A DNA stretch of 64,000 nt from Acorus gramineus (Eukaryota > Streptophyta > Magnoliopsida > Acorales > Acoraceae), in NCBI GenBank assembly GCA_030737835.1, contig CM060850.1:15513163-15577162 (forward strand), written 5' to 3'. The notes under the pieces were generated by a model. The model was not told the DNA's origin, did no database searches, and saw only the letters and a list, made by a program, of their open reading frames with translations. The translations under genes were made by a program, and so were the position numbers. Below, piece by piece: positions 1-10,893 of the stretch (positions within the stretch are counted from its first letter, which is position 1; every line of letters starts with the position of its first letter).

Positions 1-650
1 GATATTCTTCTATTCGAAACCTTAGATTTAAAAGGATTCATAAAACATACATAAAAAACCATTAAACCATAATCCAAATATCCTTGAAAACTATAGATCT
101 ATTATATGCATAAATGACTAATATGGATCTATGATAAAATCTCAAAAAAAATCATAAAAACTTGTATAGGTTCGGATCTATGCATATAAGAGTTAAAACA
201 AGACTTTAAACATTTATAAACATGCTTTCTACCTTAATAAACAAATATACATATCCCGTTCCTTTTGACATGAAATATTTGAAAATTTCCTTGAAAACAC
301 CATGATTTCATGGCTATAACATAAGGGTCCAAAAATCATATAAACTTCAATAAGATCCATGAAAACTCACGAAGAAAAACTCAAGAATTTAACAAATCCG
401 AAAATACATGCGAGGCCTAATAGCATTATCTAAAACTTCGTAAAACATCACAAAACATTATGATTTCATGGGCCATTTTATAAGGACCCGAAATCATACA
501 AAAATATTCCAAAATCATGAAGAAAAACCAAATCTTTCCATTGAAAAACCTCAAAAACCGAAATACATATGAAGTGATTCCAAGAAGATCATTATCAATC
601 AAAAGTGTGACGGCCTGTGGCTCAGAACACCGACACGTGCATGCCACCTA
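1..650 (-). mobile_element. Probable 5' leader of a minus-strand LTR retrotransposon, non-coding
   Basis: This AT-rich stretch lies just inside the primer-binding site at 651-663, on the side away from the long LTR candidate. Read on the minus strand it would be the untranslated leader before gag. No convincing coding frame is seen; the short minus-strand frame at 426-647 has no recognisable domain. The body of the element would continue beyond the left edge of the window. Confidence 0.4.
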
Positions 651-663
651 AGCTCTGATACCA
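651..663 (-). other. Primer-binding site (initiator-Met tRNA type)
   Basis: On the minus strand these bases read TGGTATCAGAGCT, the classic plant LTR-retrotransposon primer-binding site complementary to the 3' end of initiator methionine tRNA. It sits 4 bases inside the end of the LTR candidate at 668-3276, the normal spacing, and so sets both orientation and LTR boundary. Confidence 0.7.
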
Positions 664-667
664 ACTA

Positions 668-3276
668 TGACAACCCGTGCCCAAAACACCCGCATGAGCA
701 CGTCACGTGCCTCAAAACTCACCATTTCTTTTTTTTTTAAAAAAACATCGAAATATCCACCCTGTATAATCTCATATGATAAAAACCCTGGGATAACATA
801 TAATCAACAAGATATTCAATCACCTATATAAACATTCCGCTGCGTAACTCTGATACAACATTTAATCAATCATATACATAATCACCTATATCACAACATG
901 CCCAGGAAAGTTTAAGCAGTCAACAGAGCATCTAATAAAACTCATATACAGTGATCCATATATACATAGTATTTTAACATAGGCGTGGTTCACTAGACCA
1001 GCCTCTACCATAGCTAATTATATACAGATCCACAACATAAAAAATATACACATCTACACACACACACACATATATACACCTATCTCCAACTGGACGTGAC
1101 AACAAAAGAAGACAAAGTCAACGCCCAGAAACCCCCTCCTCTACTCTGCAAAATAGGAAACATAGAATAGAATGAGCGAAAAGATGCTCAGTAAGTAACC
1201 TCAACATTCCACACATGATTAAACCAAAGGTGAAGCTCAAATAGAATGGAATACCAACTCAACCATCTCAATAAACATGAGGCCAAATAATAAATACCAA
1301 ATGAAACCACTGTATGATTACCAGCAGAGAAAAGTAACATTGTTGATAAACTCACCAATGAACCAAGAATGAATACACAACCTAACACGTCACAATTGGT
1401 AATATCAACAAATATCTCAAGGTGCATCACCAATGGACTGAGAGAAGATACTCTAAAATGACACATCATATTAGGAAGGAGATGCACTAATATCACATCA
1501 ATCAAAGGAATACCAATCATATCATTGACTCTCGTTGAGGCCCTAATATCACACATCAAATACTACTCATATCACTGACACTTGTTATGACCACTCAAAA
1601 AGTCCACAACGCTCAACGAATAGGAAAATAACAAACTCTGTCCAGTGTGCATAGGGATGACCATCTCCAAGATCCCCATCTTGGCCACCCCGTCGTCTGA
1701 GACGTCCACAATAAAAACCTCGCGCGTGGCCCTCGGAACGTCCACCGCAACATCACTACCTGGCCCCTCGCCGTCCAGGCACGGTAGGGTATTATCCCGC
1801 CCCCCTATTGGACCCTGTACATACTCATGCGCACTAAGGAGCCCAAGATGTAAGGTCCATGATCATCCACCCCCATGCACACAACAAGGCACAAGCACAT
1901 CATAAGACTCTATGGTCGGACAACACAATCAGATTGAGCATAGGGACAAATCGAATAATTAGAATGTAAACAACATGATCATAGACAGCTCACAATACTC
2001 ACAAGTCAATTATAGGTTCAGGAGAATCAGTAATGCACACTCTCAAGATATAACTGAAATAATAATGAACCTTCAATCTCAACAACCAAATAGTAATAAT
2101 GATTAACAAGGAAACAAATATCAACAGCGAATATTTCAGGAATAAATTGATCAATCATAAGAATATTCAGAATCTCGAACAACCACAAGATCAACAAAAG
2201 CGACCGAAGACAACATCAATAAAGTGTGGAATGGAATGGAACAAGCAGATAACAAGTTACTTACAACAATACAATGTGGAATGGTATGAGACAAACCAAT
2301 ATCGATTGGGTTACTTACCTCGCAATTCACAACCTCAAACTGGACTCACCCTATTCCAACTCTTAAACCACGCAGAGAGGAATCCACTGATAAAAATATA
2401 ATCCCAATTAGATACTAACATATAATCCCAATAATCAAGAAATTCTGAGATCCCCCAAAACAAATACGATGTCCCAACTACCAACCCTAAGCTAACACAA
2501 TAAAAATAACTCTCTAATTCTTATTTATCCAGCCCCCAAAACAAATTCATATTTCAGCCCTAAATCACAATTTTCTATTCAAAACTAAAACAGAACAACC
2601 CTATATGAAGAATAACAATGACAAGAACAAAAATTCTTACCCAGTACGGCACAAAAAATACTCCACGAAGCTTTTCTAATTTTTCCCAATTTTCCCCTTT
2701 TTATTTTCCTTTGAAACAGAGTCTCGGTGACTCTCTCTTCCTCTATGTAATAACATAGCTCCTATAGTATTAGATGAAGTTATGAGATTCAGCCAATTTA
2801 CAAAAATGCCCTTCTTTAGAATTCTGTGCAGCCTCCACTCAAAATGTCATAATTTCTTGTAGAAAGTCCACTTTAGATGACACAACTTCTGTTGGAAAGG
2901 TAACGAAAATATCTACAACTTCTATGTTAAGGCCAAGATCAAAAGAAGCCTCCAACTATATTAAAAATAGAGACGAACAGAAGACCTCGTGATTTCTTCT
3001 TCTAAGGGCAGAAATGGTAAAACAGCCATAAGTCTTCCAATACAGCTCCAAATGATGCAAAACTAATTTTATATGAAATATAACTAAAAAATGAAGACTT
3101 TATATGTTTAGCATAAAACCCAAATATGCCTCGAAGGTGTTTTCTGAAAATGAAACCAAATGCAAGGTTTCAAGAATAATCAGGACCAAAAGCTCAATAG
3201 CATAAAATTATCATATCCTGCGATCCAAACATGTAAATATTAGCATAAACTGGATAAGAGGGTTCAGGCTATTACA
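668..3276 (-). repeat. Long LTR candidate (about 2.6 kb), minus orientation
   Basis: On the minus strand the interval starts TGTAATAGCC and ends GGGTTGTCA, so it has the TG..CA ends expected of an LTR, and the primer-binding site follows directly. The content is AT-rich and non-coding, with internal GTAAGT-like donors and pyrimidine tracts of the sort common in plant gypsy LTRs. A second LTR is not in the window, so the pairing test is impossible. Bases 607-648 resemble 668-711 (both begin TGAC and carry CACGTG-like words), which leaves some doubt about the exact inner end. The length suits a Ty3/gypsy element more than Copia. Confidence 0.45.
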
Positions 3277-3790
3277 AAAAGCATCTTGAAAAATTAAGAA
3301 GAATACTTACCAAACAAATTCCCTTTTCGGATCCCTACACACACCCACCGAAATATAGAGAGAGGAAGAGAGAAACTTTAGGTTTTAGGGTTTGGATGGA
3401 AAAGAAGATAGAGAGGGGTATATATACACCTCATAAACGTGGGGACAATAAATCGACACCTTCCAATCAAATAAAACACATTAAACCTTCAAAAAACTGA
3501 AATATACGAGTTTGAAATTGTTTCCAGATTGACGGATCCTATTGGATCAGTCAGAAAATTGACGGCTCCCCTTGGAGCAGTCACTATTCTTCTGCCCGAC
3601 CTCTAGGCACAGTTTGGCCCATAACTTGATCAATACTCATCCGATTCACGATACATAAAAAGCAATGGAAAGCTAACAGAATAAAGATTCCCACCATATC
3701 TTAACTTCTAAAATTAGAGATATACAAGACCTCCAAAACCTTATAGGAATATGACCCAATGCACAAAAATCAAGAAAAGACTAGGAAAAC
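3277..3790. other. Unassigned spacer with promoter-like text, no gene
   Basis: No coding frame is recognised. On the minus strand there is a TATA-like word near 3420 followed by a pyrimidine-rich and CCCTAAA-rich stretch and a GTAAGT donor near 3308, which resembles a plant promoter and 5' UTR or the U3/R part of another LTR. The text around 3600-3680 resembles gypsy LTR sequence. It may be a second LTR fragment abutting the truncated Copia element. Confidence 0.3.
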
Positions 3791-3794
3791 CATA

Positions 3795-5510
3795 GTCGTG
3801 ACAAACGGTCCTCTCCCATGGTGGAAGATCAATTAACTCCCACGTATGATTTTTCTGCAAGGCATCAATCTCAGTAACAGTACGAGGAATACAGATAGAC
3901 GATGTAGCAGCCAGGTAAGCTCTGTAGGAATCGGAAAGTCCCTGATAAGAAACAAACTGGGCAAGAGGATGAGCAGTGACACAACTTCGACGACCTTTGC
4001 GAAGAGCAATGGGCACATCATAGTCAGATGGAGGCAAATCAGGAATAGAATATGGAGTGATCAAGGAAGAAGGTATACCTGAGTCCGAGGAGGATGTTGA
4101 CAAGTGAGCAGGAGAGAGAGGTGGCCAAGGTCTACGAGTGTATACAATAAGAGGAGACTGTGGTGGTGACGACGGTGGTGGTGGCGACTGTGACTGTGGC
4201 AAAGGCAATGACAAAAAAAATGAAGTCGGTCAAACCGATGAAGACGAATGTCGTAGAACCGTGTCAGAAAAATATGGCACATCTTCAAAAAATGTAACAT
4301 CAAGGGAGTGAAACAATCGAGACTCACCAGATATATGTTCAGTAGCGCCTAAATCAATGACCCAAGTAGGAGACCCTGATTGGTTAACATGGTAGGCGGA
4401 GGGGATACCTGAGGTAGAGGAAGAGGCAGTAGAGGATGTTGGACCAGCATGAGAGACATGAGTGGCAAGGGTCTCCCGAACCATGGCATCAATATGGTTC
4501 TGAATAGTACGCATATCAAAGGACCCAGATGGAGCAGTGGGGGCATCACCCGGAACCGAGGCATCAGCAACAACAGCACGAGGGGCAGACAAAGGAGCTT
4601 GAACATTGCGAGATCGCATCAATTGTGGGTACAAAAGATAGCATCTGACTTTTTCATGGCCTGTTTTTCCACAGTGGCCACAAGTCACAATATTGCTGCG
4701 TCCACGTCCACGACCACAACCGCGACCGCGACCACGACCACTATCCCCGTGGCCGCGAGAGTCATATCCAAAGTTGGCCACCAATGCCATCTGATCGCCG
4801 AAGGTTCCAGTGGTCGCTGAGGAAGAGATCTAACGGCGATGCTCATCACCCTCAATAATAGCAAATGCCTCAGATAAAGAAGCAAGTGGTGTGGTATTCA
4901 AGATCTGAACACGAAAAGATTCGAACTCCGGTCGAAGGCCCATAAGAAACGCATACGTCTGTTGGCGTTGTAGTCGACCAACCACAATCATGGCAGCCTC
5001 CTTAGGCAACTCTAAAAGAGGCTCATAATGGGAAAGTTCCTCCCAACAAGCCTGAAGAAATCCAAAATAATCGGTAACAGATTGGGTACCTTGGGTGGCT
5101 TGGGCAATATCCTTGTACAACTCATAGATCTGTGAGTCATTCCTGACATGACCATAGGTCTTCATCAACACAGCCCATAGAGAGTCGACCGTATCATGAT
5201 ACATGAACATATTATAGATACGAGTCTCCATGGAGTTGTAGAGCCAACCTAGAACTGTACAGTTGTTGATCTCCCACTGATTGAAGGTTGCATCAGTTTC
5301 TGCCGGCTTTTTGATGGTGCCAAGAAGAAGGCCTGACATGCCTTGATTACCCAAATGTAATCGAACGGAATGCGACTAGGACGGATAATTTCATCCATCA
5401 GGAAGCACATTGGTAATCCGTTGAGCATGAGAGTTATGCCCTAACGGAATGATGGTGTCCTTGATCTCCCCACCCGACAGTGGCGTGGGGTCTTTCAGCG
5501 TTGGATCCAT
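3795..5510 (-). pseudogene. Copia gag-pol remnant with integrase and reverse transcriptase deleted
   Basis: On the minus strand a gag ATG lies at 5510. The frame reads through gag (UBN2-type, with the phrases FNQWEINNC, SMETRIYN and TYGHVRNDSQIYELY), then a Gly-Arg-rich linker, a CCHC zinc knuckle (CGHCGKTGHEKVRC) and the protease region (WVIDLGATEHI). The usual protease DSGA is DLGA here. Protease is followed at once by a hinge that normally lies after integrase (VTFFEDVPYF) and then the start of the reverse transcriptase block (EIDALQKNHTWELIDLP), which breaks off near 3800. The integrase core, most of the reverse transcriptase and RNase H are missing. In-frame stops occur twice near the gag start, once near 4830 and once near 4230. 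Established for the family: Copia order is gag, protease, integrase, RT, RNase H. The element cannot be autonomous. Confidence 0.85.
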
Positions 5511-5608
5511 TGCAAACCTCAAATCTCGACCTGAGAGAGGAAAAGATAATAGTGATCACCACGACCCGTGATGAAAAAACAAATCGTGAAACCCTAGGGT
5601 TTCTTTGC

Positions 5609-5621
5609 GGCTCTGATGCCA
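5609..5621 (-). other. Copia primer-binding site
   Basis: On the minus strand this reads TGGCATCAGAGCC, one base different from the standard initiator-Met tRNA site. It separates the LTR at 5622-5886 from the gag start at 5510 and fixes the element's orientation. Confidence 0.75.
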
Positions 5622-5886
5622 AGAAGAAATTAATGGAATAATATTGTATTGAGTAATGGAGACCGAAAGGTCCCTTATATAGTTACAATATGTACAAACC
5701 CTAGAAACAGAAAATAACCAAAATACCCATGACAAAAATTCAAGTCGGGGGCGCTGCCCTGAACCCCCGTGCGCCCAATCGGCGATTCTCCACATGGGCC
5801 TATTGTTGAGCCTATTCCCGGAGGCCCGGGGGTTGAGGGGCAGCCCCTTTCCCTCCCCCCCCGGGCCTCCAGGAATAGGTCCAACA
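5622..5886 (-). repeat. 5' LTR of the Copia remnant
   Basis: On the minus strand it starts TGTTGGACCT, contains a TATA-like word (ACTATATAAGG) near 5680 and runs to the primer-binding site. The terminal CA is not preserved. It is short (about 265 bp), as in many Copia elements. The matching 3' LTR is absent, consistent with loss of the 3' half of the element. The outer end is uncertain by about 12 bases because the inverted repeat at 5796-5898 runs past it. Confidence 0.65.
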
Positions 5887-5898
5887 ACAGGCCTATAT
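5796..5898. repeat. GC-rich inverted repeat at the LTR edge
   Basis: Two arms of about 38 bases face each other. The left arm holds GGCCTATTGTTG and CCGGAGGCCCGGGGG; the right arm holds CCCCCCGGGCCTCC and CAACAACAGGCCTA. About 25 bases lie between them. The arms are far more GC-rich than the surroundings and could form a strong hairpin in RNA or single-stranded DNA. Confidence 0.8.
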
Positions 5899-5899
5899 A

Positions 5900-6503
5900 A
5901 TGACTCCAATAAATACCACAATAAATAGTTCAGAACTGGACAGATATACGATACTTTATGACCAGCTTTATCTCTACGTTTGTTCTTGCTGAAATGTTAA
6001 AGTGCTGTCTGGAATATGTTCTAGATAATTTGTATATAGGTTTACGACTGGCGTTAATTTGTATAATGGTTGCAACTCAGGAAGCCTTTATGCTTATTAA
6101 TTAAGTTCCAAAATTGTCTAATTTTAAGGATTCATTATTCATGGCCCCATTGGATTTCAGAAAGAATCCTGAATGTTCAAATAAGGATGTATATGAATTG
6201 AATTAGACTACTCATTCTTAGGTGTTCCATTAGGATCTCTTCAAGATATATACCTATTATTTCAAAGTGATACAGAAATCATGTGGTAACTTGCTTTGTC
6301 TTATTGAAGTTAGACTTCATCCAGTTTAGATTCATGAATGACAGGTATTTTTTGTACAATGTTATAGCTATAAAGAGCCACAACCTGCAAATTAGATGTG
6401 TTCAATTTCCTTGCTAATTGATTATATCTCACCCAAATTATCGTTAGTGCAGTCAACAAGTTTATTTTGGATCCTTTATTAATTTATTCCTTGATTCATC
6501 CAG
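5900..6503. other. Non-coding, probably intron or intergenic DNA
   Basis: AT-rich with no coding frame or repeat that I recognise. It ends in a CAG acceptor immediately before the first exon of the gene fragment at 6504, so its right part may be intron. Confidence 0.4.
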
Positions 6504-6997
6504 GTACTATGCATTAACACTCGAGAGCTATGGGAAGTTGGAGGCATCTGCTATAGCCTACAAGTCCGTGGAAGTTGTTTACTTGAGAGTAAGATCCATA
6601 CAACATAGGCTATTGTCAGGTGTAATTTCCTTCTTTTTTTTCTTTCAGAAACTGTGACATTTTTTTACATAGTTAAATATATGTTAAACATGCATTTAAA
6701 CTGTTTGAATTTGTATAAAATGCAGATAGAAGATATGGTCATTCTGAGGTCACTCAGCCCCTCAGCATTGTAAGAATTTCCCTGTTTTTTGACAGAATGA
6801 TGAACCTCGATTTATATATTTTCTAAAACTTGAATTTTTTTTTTTTACAGGATGATTGTGTGAGCACTGCAAGAAGTTCCCATGGAAAGATTTTTAATAG
6901 CATCCGAATCTTCTCATGCACACTCAAGAAGGCACTCGATTTCAATAAACGAGATGTACAGACATCTACACTTGGGGAGGAAGGCCAAAGATGTAAG
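6504..6997 (+). pseudogene. Host gene fragment, three exons; possibly the C-terminal part of a CW-type zinc-finger protein
   Basis: Three exon candidates join in phase: 6504-6619, 6726-6769 and 6851 to about 6997, each bounded by AG and GT. The first encodes YALTLESYGKLEASAIAYK followed by SVEVVYLRV. That phrase resembles the alanine-rich helix near the C-terminus of plant CW-type zinc-finger proteins, where similar text (LES.GK.EA.A.AYK..EVAY) occurs; this is recall, not a search. The next exon encodes RRYGHSEVTQPLSI and the third contains LKKALDFNKRDVQ. No start codon region, CW domain or upstream exons are in the window: the Copia remnant lies just upstream. It is therefore a truncated gene or a captured fragment. 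The phase agreement of three exons argues against chance. The family assignment is weak. Confidence 0.4.
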
Positions 6998-7564
6998 TGA
7001 TATCCAACACTCGTGCTTTTTTAGTCTACATGAATTCTTCTACAAATTTAGCCTTTCTTTCATATTTTTTTCATATATATATGAACTACATCATCTCATA
7101 TAAACAATAAGAAAGAGTTACCACATTGTCTTGTCCGGATCTTCATCTTTATTTAAGTGTGTTTTTTCCAAATTTTACTAAAAAAACATGCAGAATAACA
7201 TGTAAATTCTTTATTACGTAAAATAAATATTTAGTTTAACTTTGATATGCCATGACTAGGGACCTAAACGCATTTAAAGCATCAGTAGGTTAGGGATCAT
7301 TAATCAGGTGTATGCTGTCAAAATGCCAAAATTTAATTTCCTTTGTCATGTCTAAAATTTATTTTCCTCAATCCTCTAACAAGATGCTTGAAAATGAAAT
7401 TCAGGTGAAGTGCATCAAGTCCAAAACTTAGTTTTCTCATCAATAAAACTTAGTTTCCTTTTATCAGTGGTCATCTAAAAATGACTTGGACCCATAAAGA
7501 GGAAGTTTTCTGATCATGCCCTTTTTAATTCAAACTAATGTGGACAGTGCATTAGTAGTTTTTT
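6998..7564. other. AT-rich non-coding
   Basis: Nothing recognised. It may be intron or 3' flank of the fragment at 6504-6997. Confidence 0.35.
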
Positions 7565-7826
7565 TTAGTGCTGTTGAACTCAGTTTTTTTCTCAGTCCAA
7601 AATATAGTCCTATATACCTCATTAGAAATCCAGTGAAGCATATGCATTGTTAGACGTTATATATATCTTATTAAATATTTTCTTACACTTACTAAAAATG
7701 GGTCCATTCAATTAGAAATGACGAGATATACACTTTTTGTTAAAACATATACTTCATTAGATGATGTTTACTATTTAAAAATAAATAAAAACATGTTTGG
7801 TCTAAGTTTTGGTTGGTAAAAAAACA
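7565..7826 (+). repeat. Unassigned repeat family, copy 1
   Basis: Starts near AGTGCTGTTGAACTCAG, contains the core TTCATTAGATGATGTTTACT and ACATGTTTGGTCTAAGTTTTG, and ends near GTCTAACATTTTCC. The same order of words occurs at 13212, 20722, 32830 and, inverted, at 57558. It looks like a non-autonomous element with no coding capacity. Confidence 0.65.
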
Positions 7827-9659
7827 GAGTCTAACATTTTCCTTTTTTTTATATGGTTTCAAATAGTTAGGCTCTCCCTAAATATGGTCCTGTAGATTTT
7901 GGCTTTAAATGTAAAAGAAACAAAAAATTCCTTTGATTAATGGAACAAAAAGTGTGTTAGTAATACATTTCTGAATATAAAGGATGCAGAAAAAAAATAA
8001 GACATTAACTGATTTACAGAAACTACAACTTAAAGAGGAAATTGTAGTAAAAACTTTAGAAGTAAATGGACATAGAAAATTGATAACAGTACAAGTTCTT
8101 TTACATGTCTATAATCTATTACAAAAAAGTAATAATAAAAAAAATCCCACCTTGTGATGAAATGATGGTCACGAATTATATTTCTGAAAAAGCAGTTTAT
8201 GAAGAAGGACATGAATTAGTTATTGTTCTTAATTACATTAAAAAAAACAATGATGATTCTGCTAATGAAATGCTTGTGTAATCACCTCCAATGCTGTGCT
8301 GATCTCCTCACTTGTTTCCTTATGAACTGATATTGCTACACATCATTAATCATGGTTGCTGACGGTTAAGTAATCAATATGTTCATGCATTTTTGAAAAA
8401 ATTGAACTATAAGCCCTTGTGACTATAATACTTCAGTGCACTGTATTAATTAGCCACTTGCTGATCTTTCTTGGTTATAGATGAAAATGGGCATTTTTTT
8501 ACTGGCGTTTCGTTGGAACTGAGAAGGATATTTATGCTGCATGTTCATGTTGGTGGAGACAGTTTATGATCTTCCCAGAATCTGTCGTATTTGTTGAACA
8601 TGATTGAGGATAGTTCTTCGCGCATGCGAGGCGCTATGAGTTGTCCACAGAGGAAATAGTTGTTAATCTCTTCATCAGAACCTAGACAGGTAAAAATTAA
8701 GTTCTCAATTGATCCGTGGCAGTGATCTCTGCTTTTCGATGATTGTCTCTACTCTGTACAGCCAAACATAGCTTCCACAGTGCCATTCTGTTTTCAACAG
8801 ATTTTTTTTTTTAAGATTTTGTTTGAAAACAAACGTAGGTCTTGAATTGCTGAACTACAATGGTGAGGCATGCAGTCCACTTGGTGGGTCTTCCCTCCTC
8901 TCCTCTGTACTTTAGTAATTCAAACGAGAGATAAAAGTTGTAACAACACTACAATTTTATTTTATTTTACTTTTTGTAGCCACTTTATTTGATTATTGAT
9001 ACATTTTTTTGTTAAGCACCAACAAAAACAAGTTGAGAAAATAAGGATGTAATGTGCAGGAATGAAGGTGTCCATGAACTTGGTACAAAAAATATTATAC
9101 AGATTTGCCTTTTGGTTTTTGTCCCACACATCGTGGGATTTTCCACGTAAATTTGATGTCCATGATTGCATGCTCTTTGATTTAATAGGTTTGCCTTGTA
9201 TCAATGAATAATATTGGTTTATTGTATCATGATATAAAATATATATTCTTATACCCTTATTTATGGTGATTGGATATACTTTTTAGTTAATTACATATAA
9301 AGGGGATCATATCCGTTTCAAGATCATCATTCAAAATTTGTTCATAAAGTGGAAAGAGAGGGTCAGTTTGGTAATTATTGTCCAGAAGAAGAATTCATAT
9401 TTCCCATAAATGCAGTTCCGATACTTAAATTTGAAAGAATCCAGTTCTGGTACATTCCATTGAAAGAGAAACTTTGCCTGTGATATCCAAGATTTAACAT
9501 ATTAATGGAGGATTTTAAATGAAATTTCATTTTTCATCCAAAACTCAAACCACACGTTTTTTTTTAAATAGTAAACTTCATTTACTTGATAACAATCATC
9601 CCAACAAATCTAAAAAATCAAATGTAGAATGAGATTGACTATCTCATCCACAAGATCTG
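7827..9659. other. AT-rich non-coding stretch
   Basis: No gene was recognised on either strand. The segment near 8480-8700 is less AT-rich and could be 3' UTR of the gene fragment at 6504, but nothing proves this. Confidence 0.3.
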
Positions 9660-9807
9660 AGATATCCTTGGATATTATATTGTAACAAACTAGATTTGAT
9701 GTTATCACTTTGTAACAGACATTGTCATTCTATTTAATGAATAATACGGCTTTTCATTGAATGAGTGAGAGAAGCTTTTATCCCAAAACTTCTTTATGGT
9801 ATCAGCG
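9660..9807 (+). repeat. Truncated Copia LTR end with primer-binding site remnant
   Basis: The text ending in GAATGAGTGAGAGAAGC and a pyrimidine-rich run is followed at 9796 by TGGTATCAGCG, a damaged initiator-Met primer-binding site. This is the usual 3' end of a plant Copia LTR. Another LTR-like start (TGTTGAAAATTAA) follows directly at 9808, so one element appears to have inserted beside or into another. Confidence 0.45.
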
Positions 9808-9984
9808 TGTTGAAAATTAAACTTGATTGCATGGGCATCCTACATGGCAAGATGAAGTCAAAGGTGGTCAAATTCAGAGCTGAAGTAATGAGGAAAATCA
9901 AGAGTCATTCTAGAATGTTATAGATGTTGTATGCATTTATTATGTGAGTGAATCTAAAGTAGTAACGTTGGTGTGTGTTTCTAA

Positions 9985-10204
9985 GGGTGCGTTTGGTTGC
10001 GTGATTGCAAAACTGATTCTACAGGAATCTGGGTTTTAAAACTGATTCTACAGGAAGCTCACTTTCTTAACCTTTTGAAATCGTTGCTTTTGGGTAATAT
10101 TTGCCTGAAATTTGTGTACAAGAAGCTGCTACAATAAAACTGTTTGGTTGCACGATTGCAAACGCAGCTTCCTGCAATCGCAATCGCACAACCAAACGCA
10201 CCCC
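9985..10204. mobile_element. MITE with GGGTGCGTTTGGTTG ends
   Basis: Terminal inverted repeats start GGGTGCGTTTGGTTG on the left and end CAACCAAACGCACCCC on the right, and extend into GATTGCAA-like text. It is flanked by TAA on both sides (9982-9984 and 10205-10207), as expected for a PIF/Harbinger-like target duplication. The element is 220 bp and non-coding, with internal direct repeats of ACTGATTCTACAGGA. Confidence 0.75.
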
Positions 10205-10239
10205 TAAGTGTCTTTGGGTTATTCTAGGTGCCATGTGGG

Positions 10240-10660
10240 GCAGTTTGGCTAGAGGAATAGGGGAGGAATAAGGGAGGATGAGGAAAAAAAGGTGTTCGGG
10301 TAGAGAGAAAAAGAAGGTATAGCTATGTAAAATTAGGTGAGAATAATCTGGTATTTATATTCCAAGTCCTCCTATGGAATTGTGTTATTCCTCCACTGGT
10401 ATAAGGGGACCCACCTATCAAATCACATATCATCACATCAAATCACATGTCATCACCTTGTATACATTAATGGGGCCCACATGTCAAATCATCTTTTTAC
10501 ACCTTATTCACATTTTATTCATCATCAACCAAATACTCCAACCTTTATTATTACGTTTTTCAATGAGAATAATTGAAAACACAACCAAACACAAAATCAC
10601 TAATTCCATTGATAAAGTTAACAATTCTTAGAATAGGTATAAACCCCAGAATAGTTTATG
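10240..10660. repeat. Candidate non-autonomous DNA element
   Basis: The middle part (about 10340-10600) is recognisably similar to 18060-18310: both carry GGAATTGTGTTATTCC-like and ACATGTCAAATCA text, and both end in AT-rich words around CATCAACCAAA. Ends and target duplication were not resolved. Confidence 0.45.
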
Positions 10661-10870
10661 CCTCTATTTAAACGGACCTGTTAGAGTTTAATTTGTCATT
10701 GATGTGTTTAGTCATCCAAGAGTCCTATGGAATTGAAAAAGTCATGTAACTATCTATAAGTTGAGCTTTGTATTAAAAACAGATCATGGAAGTTTAAGAT
10801 AAAAAAAAAAAAAAAACAAACAAGAAGTTTGTCTTCCCTTTCTTGAAAGTTCCATATTTTTTCAACAAAG

Positions 10871-10883
10871 TGGTATCAGAGCC
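10871..10883 (+). other. Copia primer-binding site
   Basis: TGGTATCAGAGCC, an exact match to the standard plant initiator-Met primer-binding site. It lies 23 bases before the gag start codon at 10894 and defines a plus-strand Copia element. Confidence 0.85.
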
Positions 10884-10893
10884 ACAAAAGGAG

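Larger units (their letters stand above)
9808..10869 (+). repeat. Candidate 5' LTR of a decayed Copia element, carrying MITE insertions
   Basis: It begins TGTTGAAAATTAA and ends directly before a full primer-binding site at 10871. The candidate 3' LTR at 12058 begins almost identically (TGTTGAAAAATTAA), but beyond that the two are hard to align. The interior is interrupted by a MITE at 9985-10204 and probably another at about 10240-10660, which explains the unusual length. Confidence 0.35.

Noticed and set aside
1645..1905. GC-richer open frame in the long LTR candidate
   Set aside because: No domain is recognised, it lies within LTR-type non-coding sequence, and its composition alone is not evidence for a gene.
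4449..4820. Plus-strand open frame across the Copia gag/zinc-knuckle region
   Set aside because: It is the mirror of the minus-strand CCHC and protease coding region, which has clear domain motifs.
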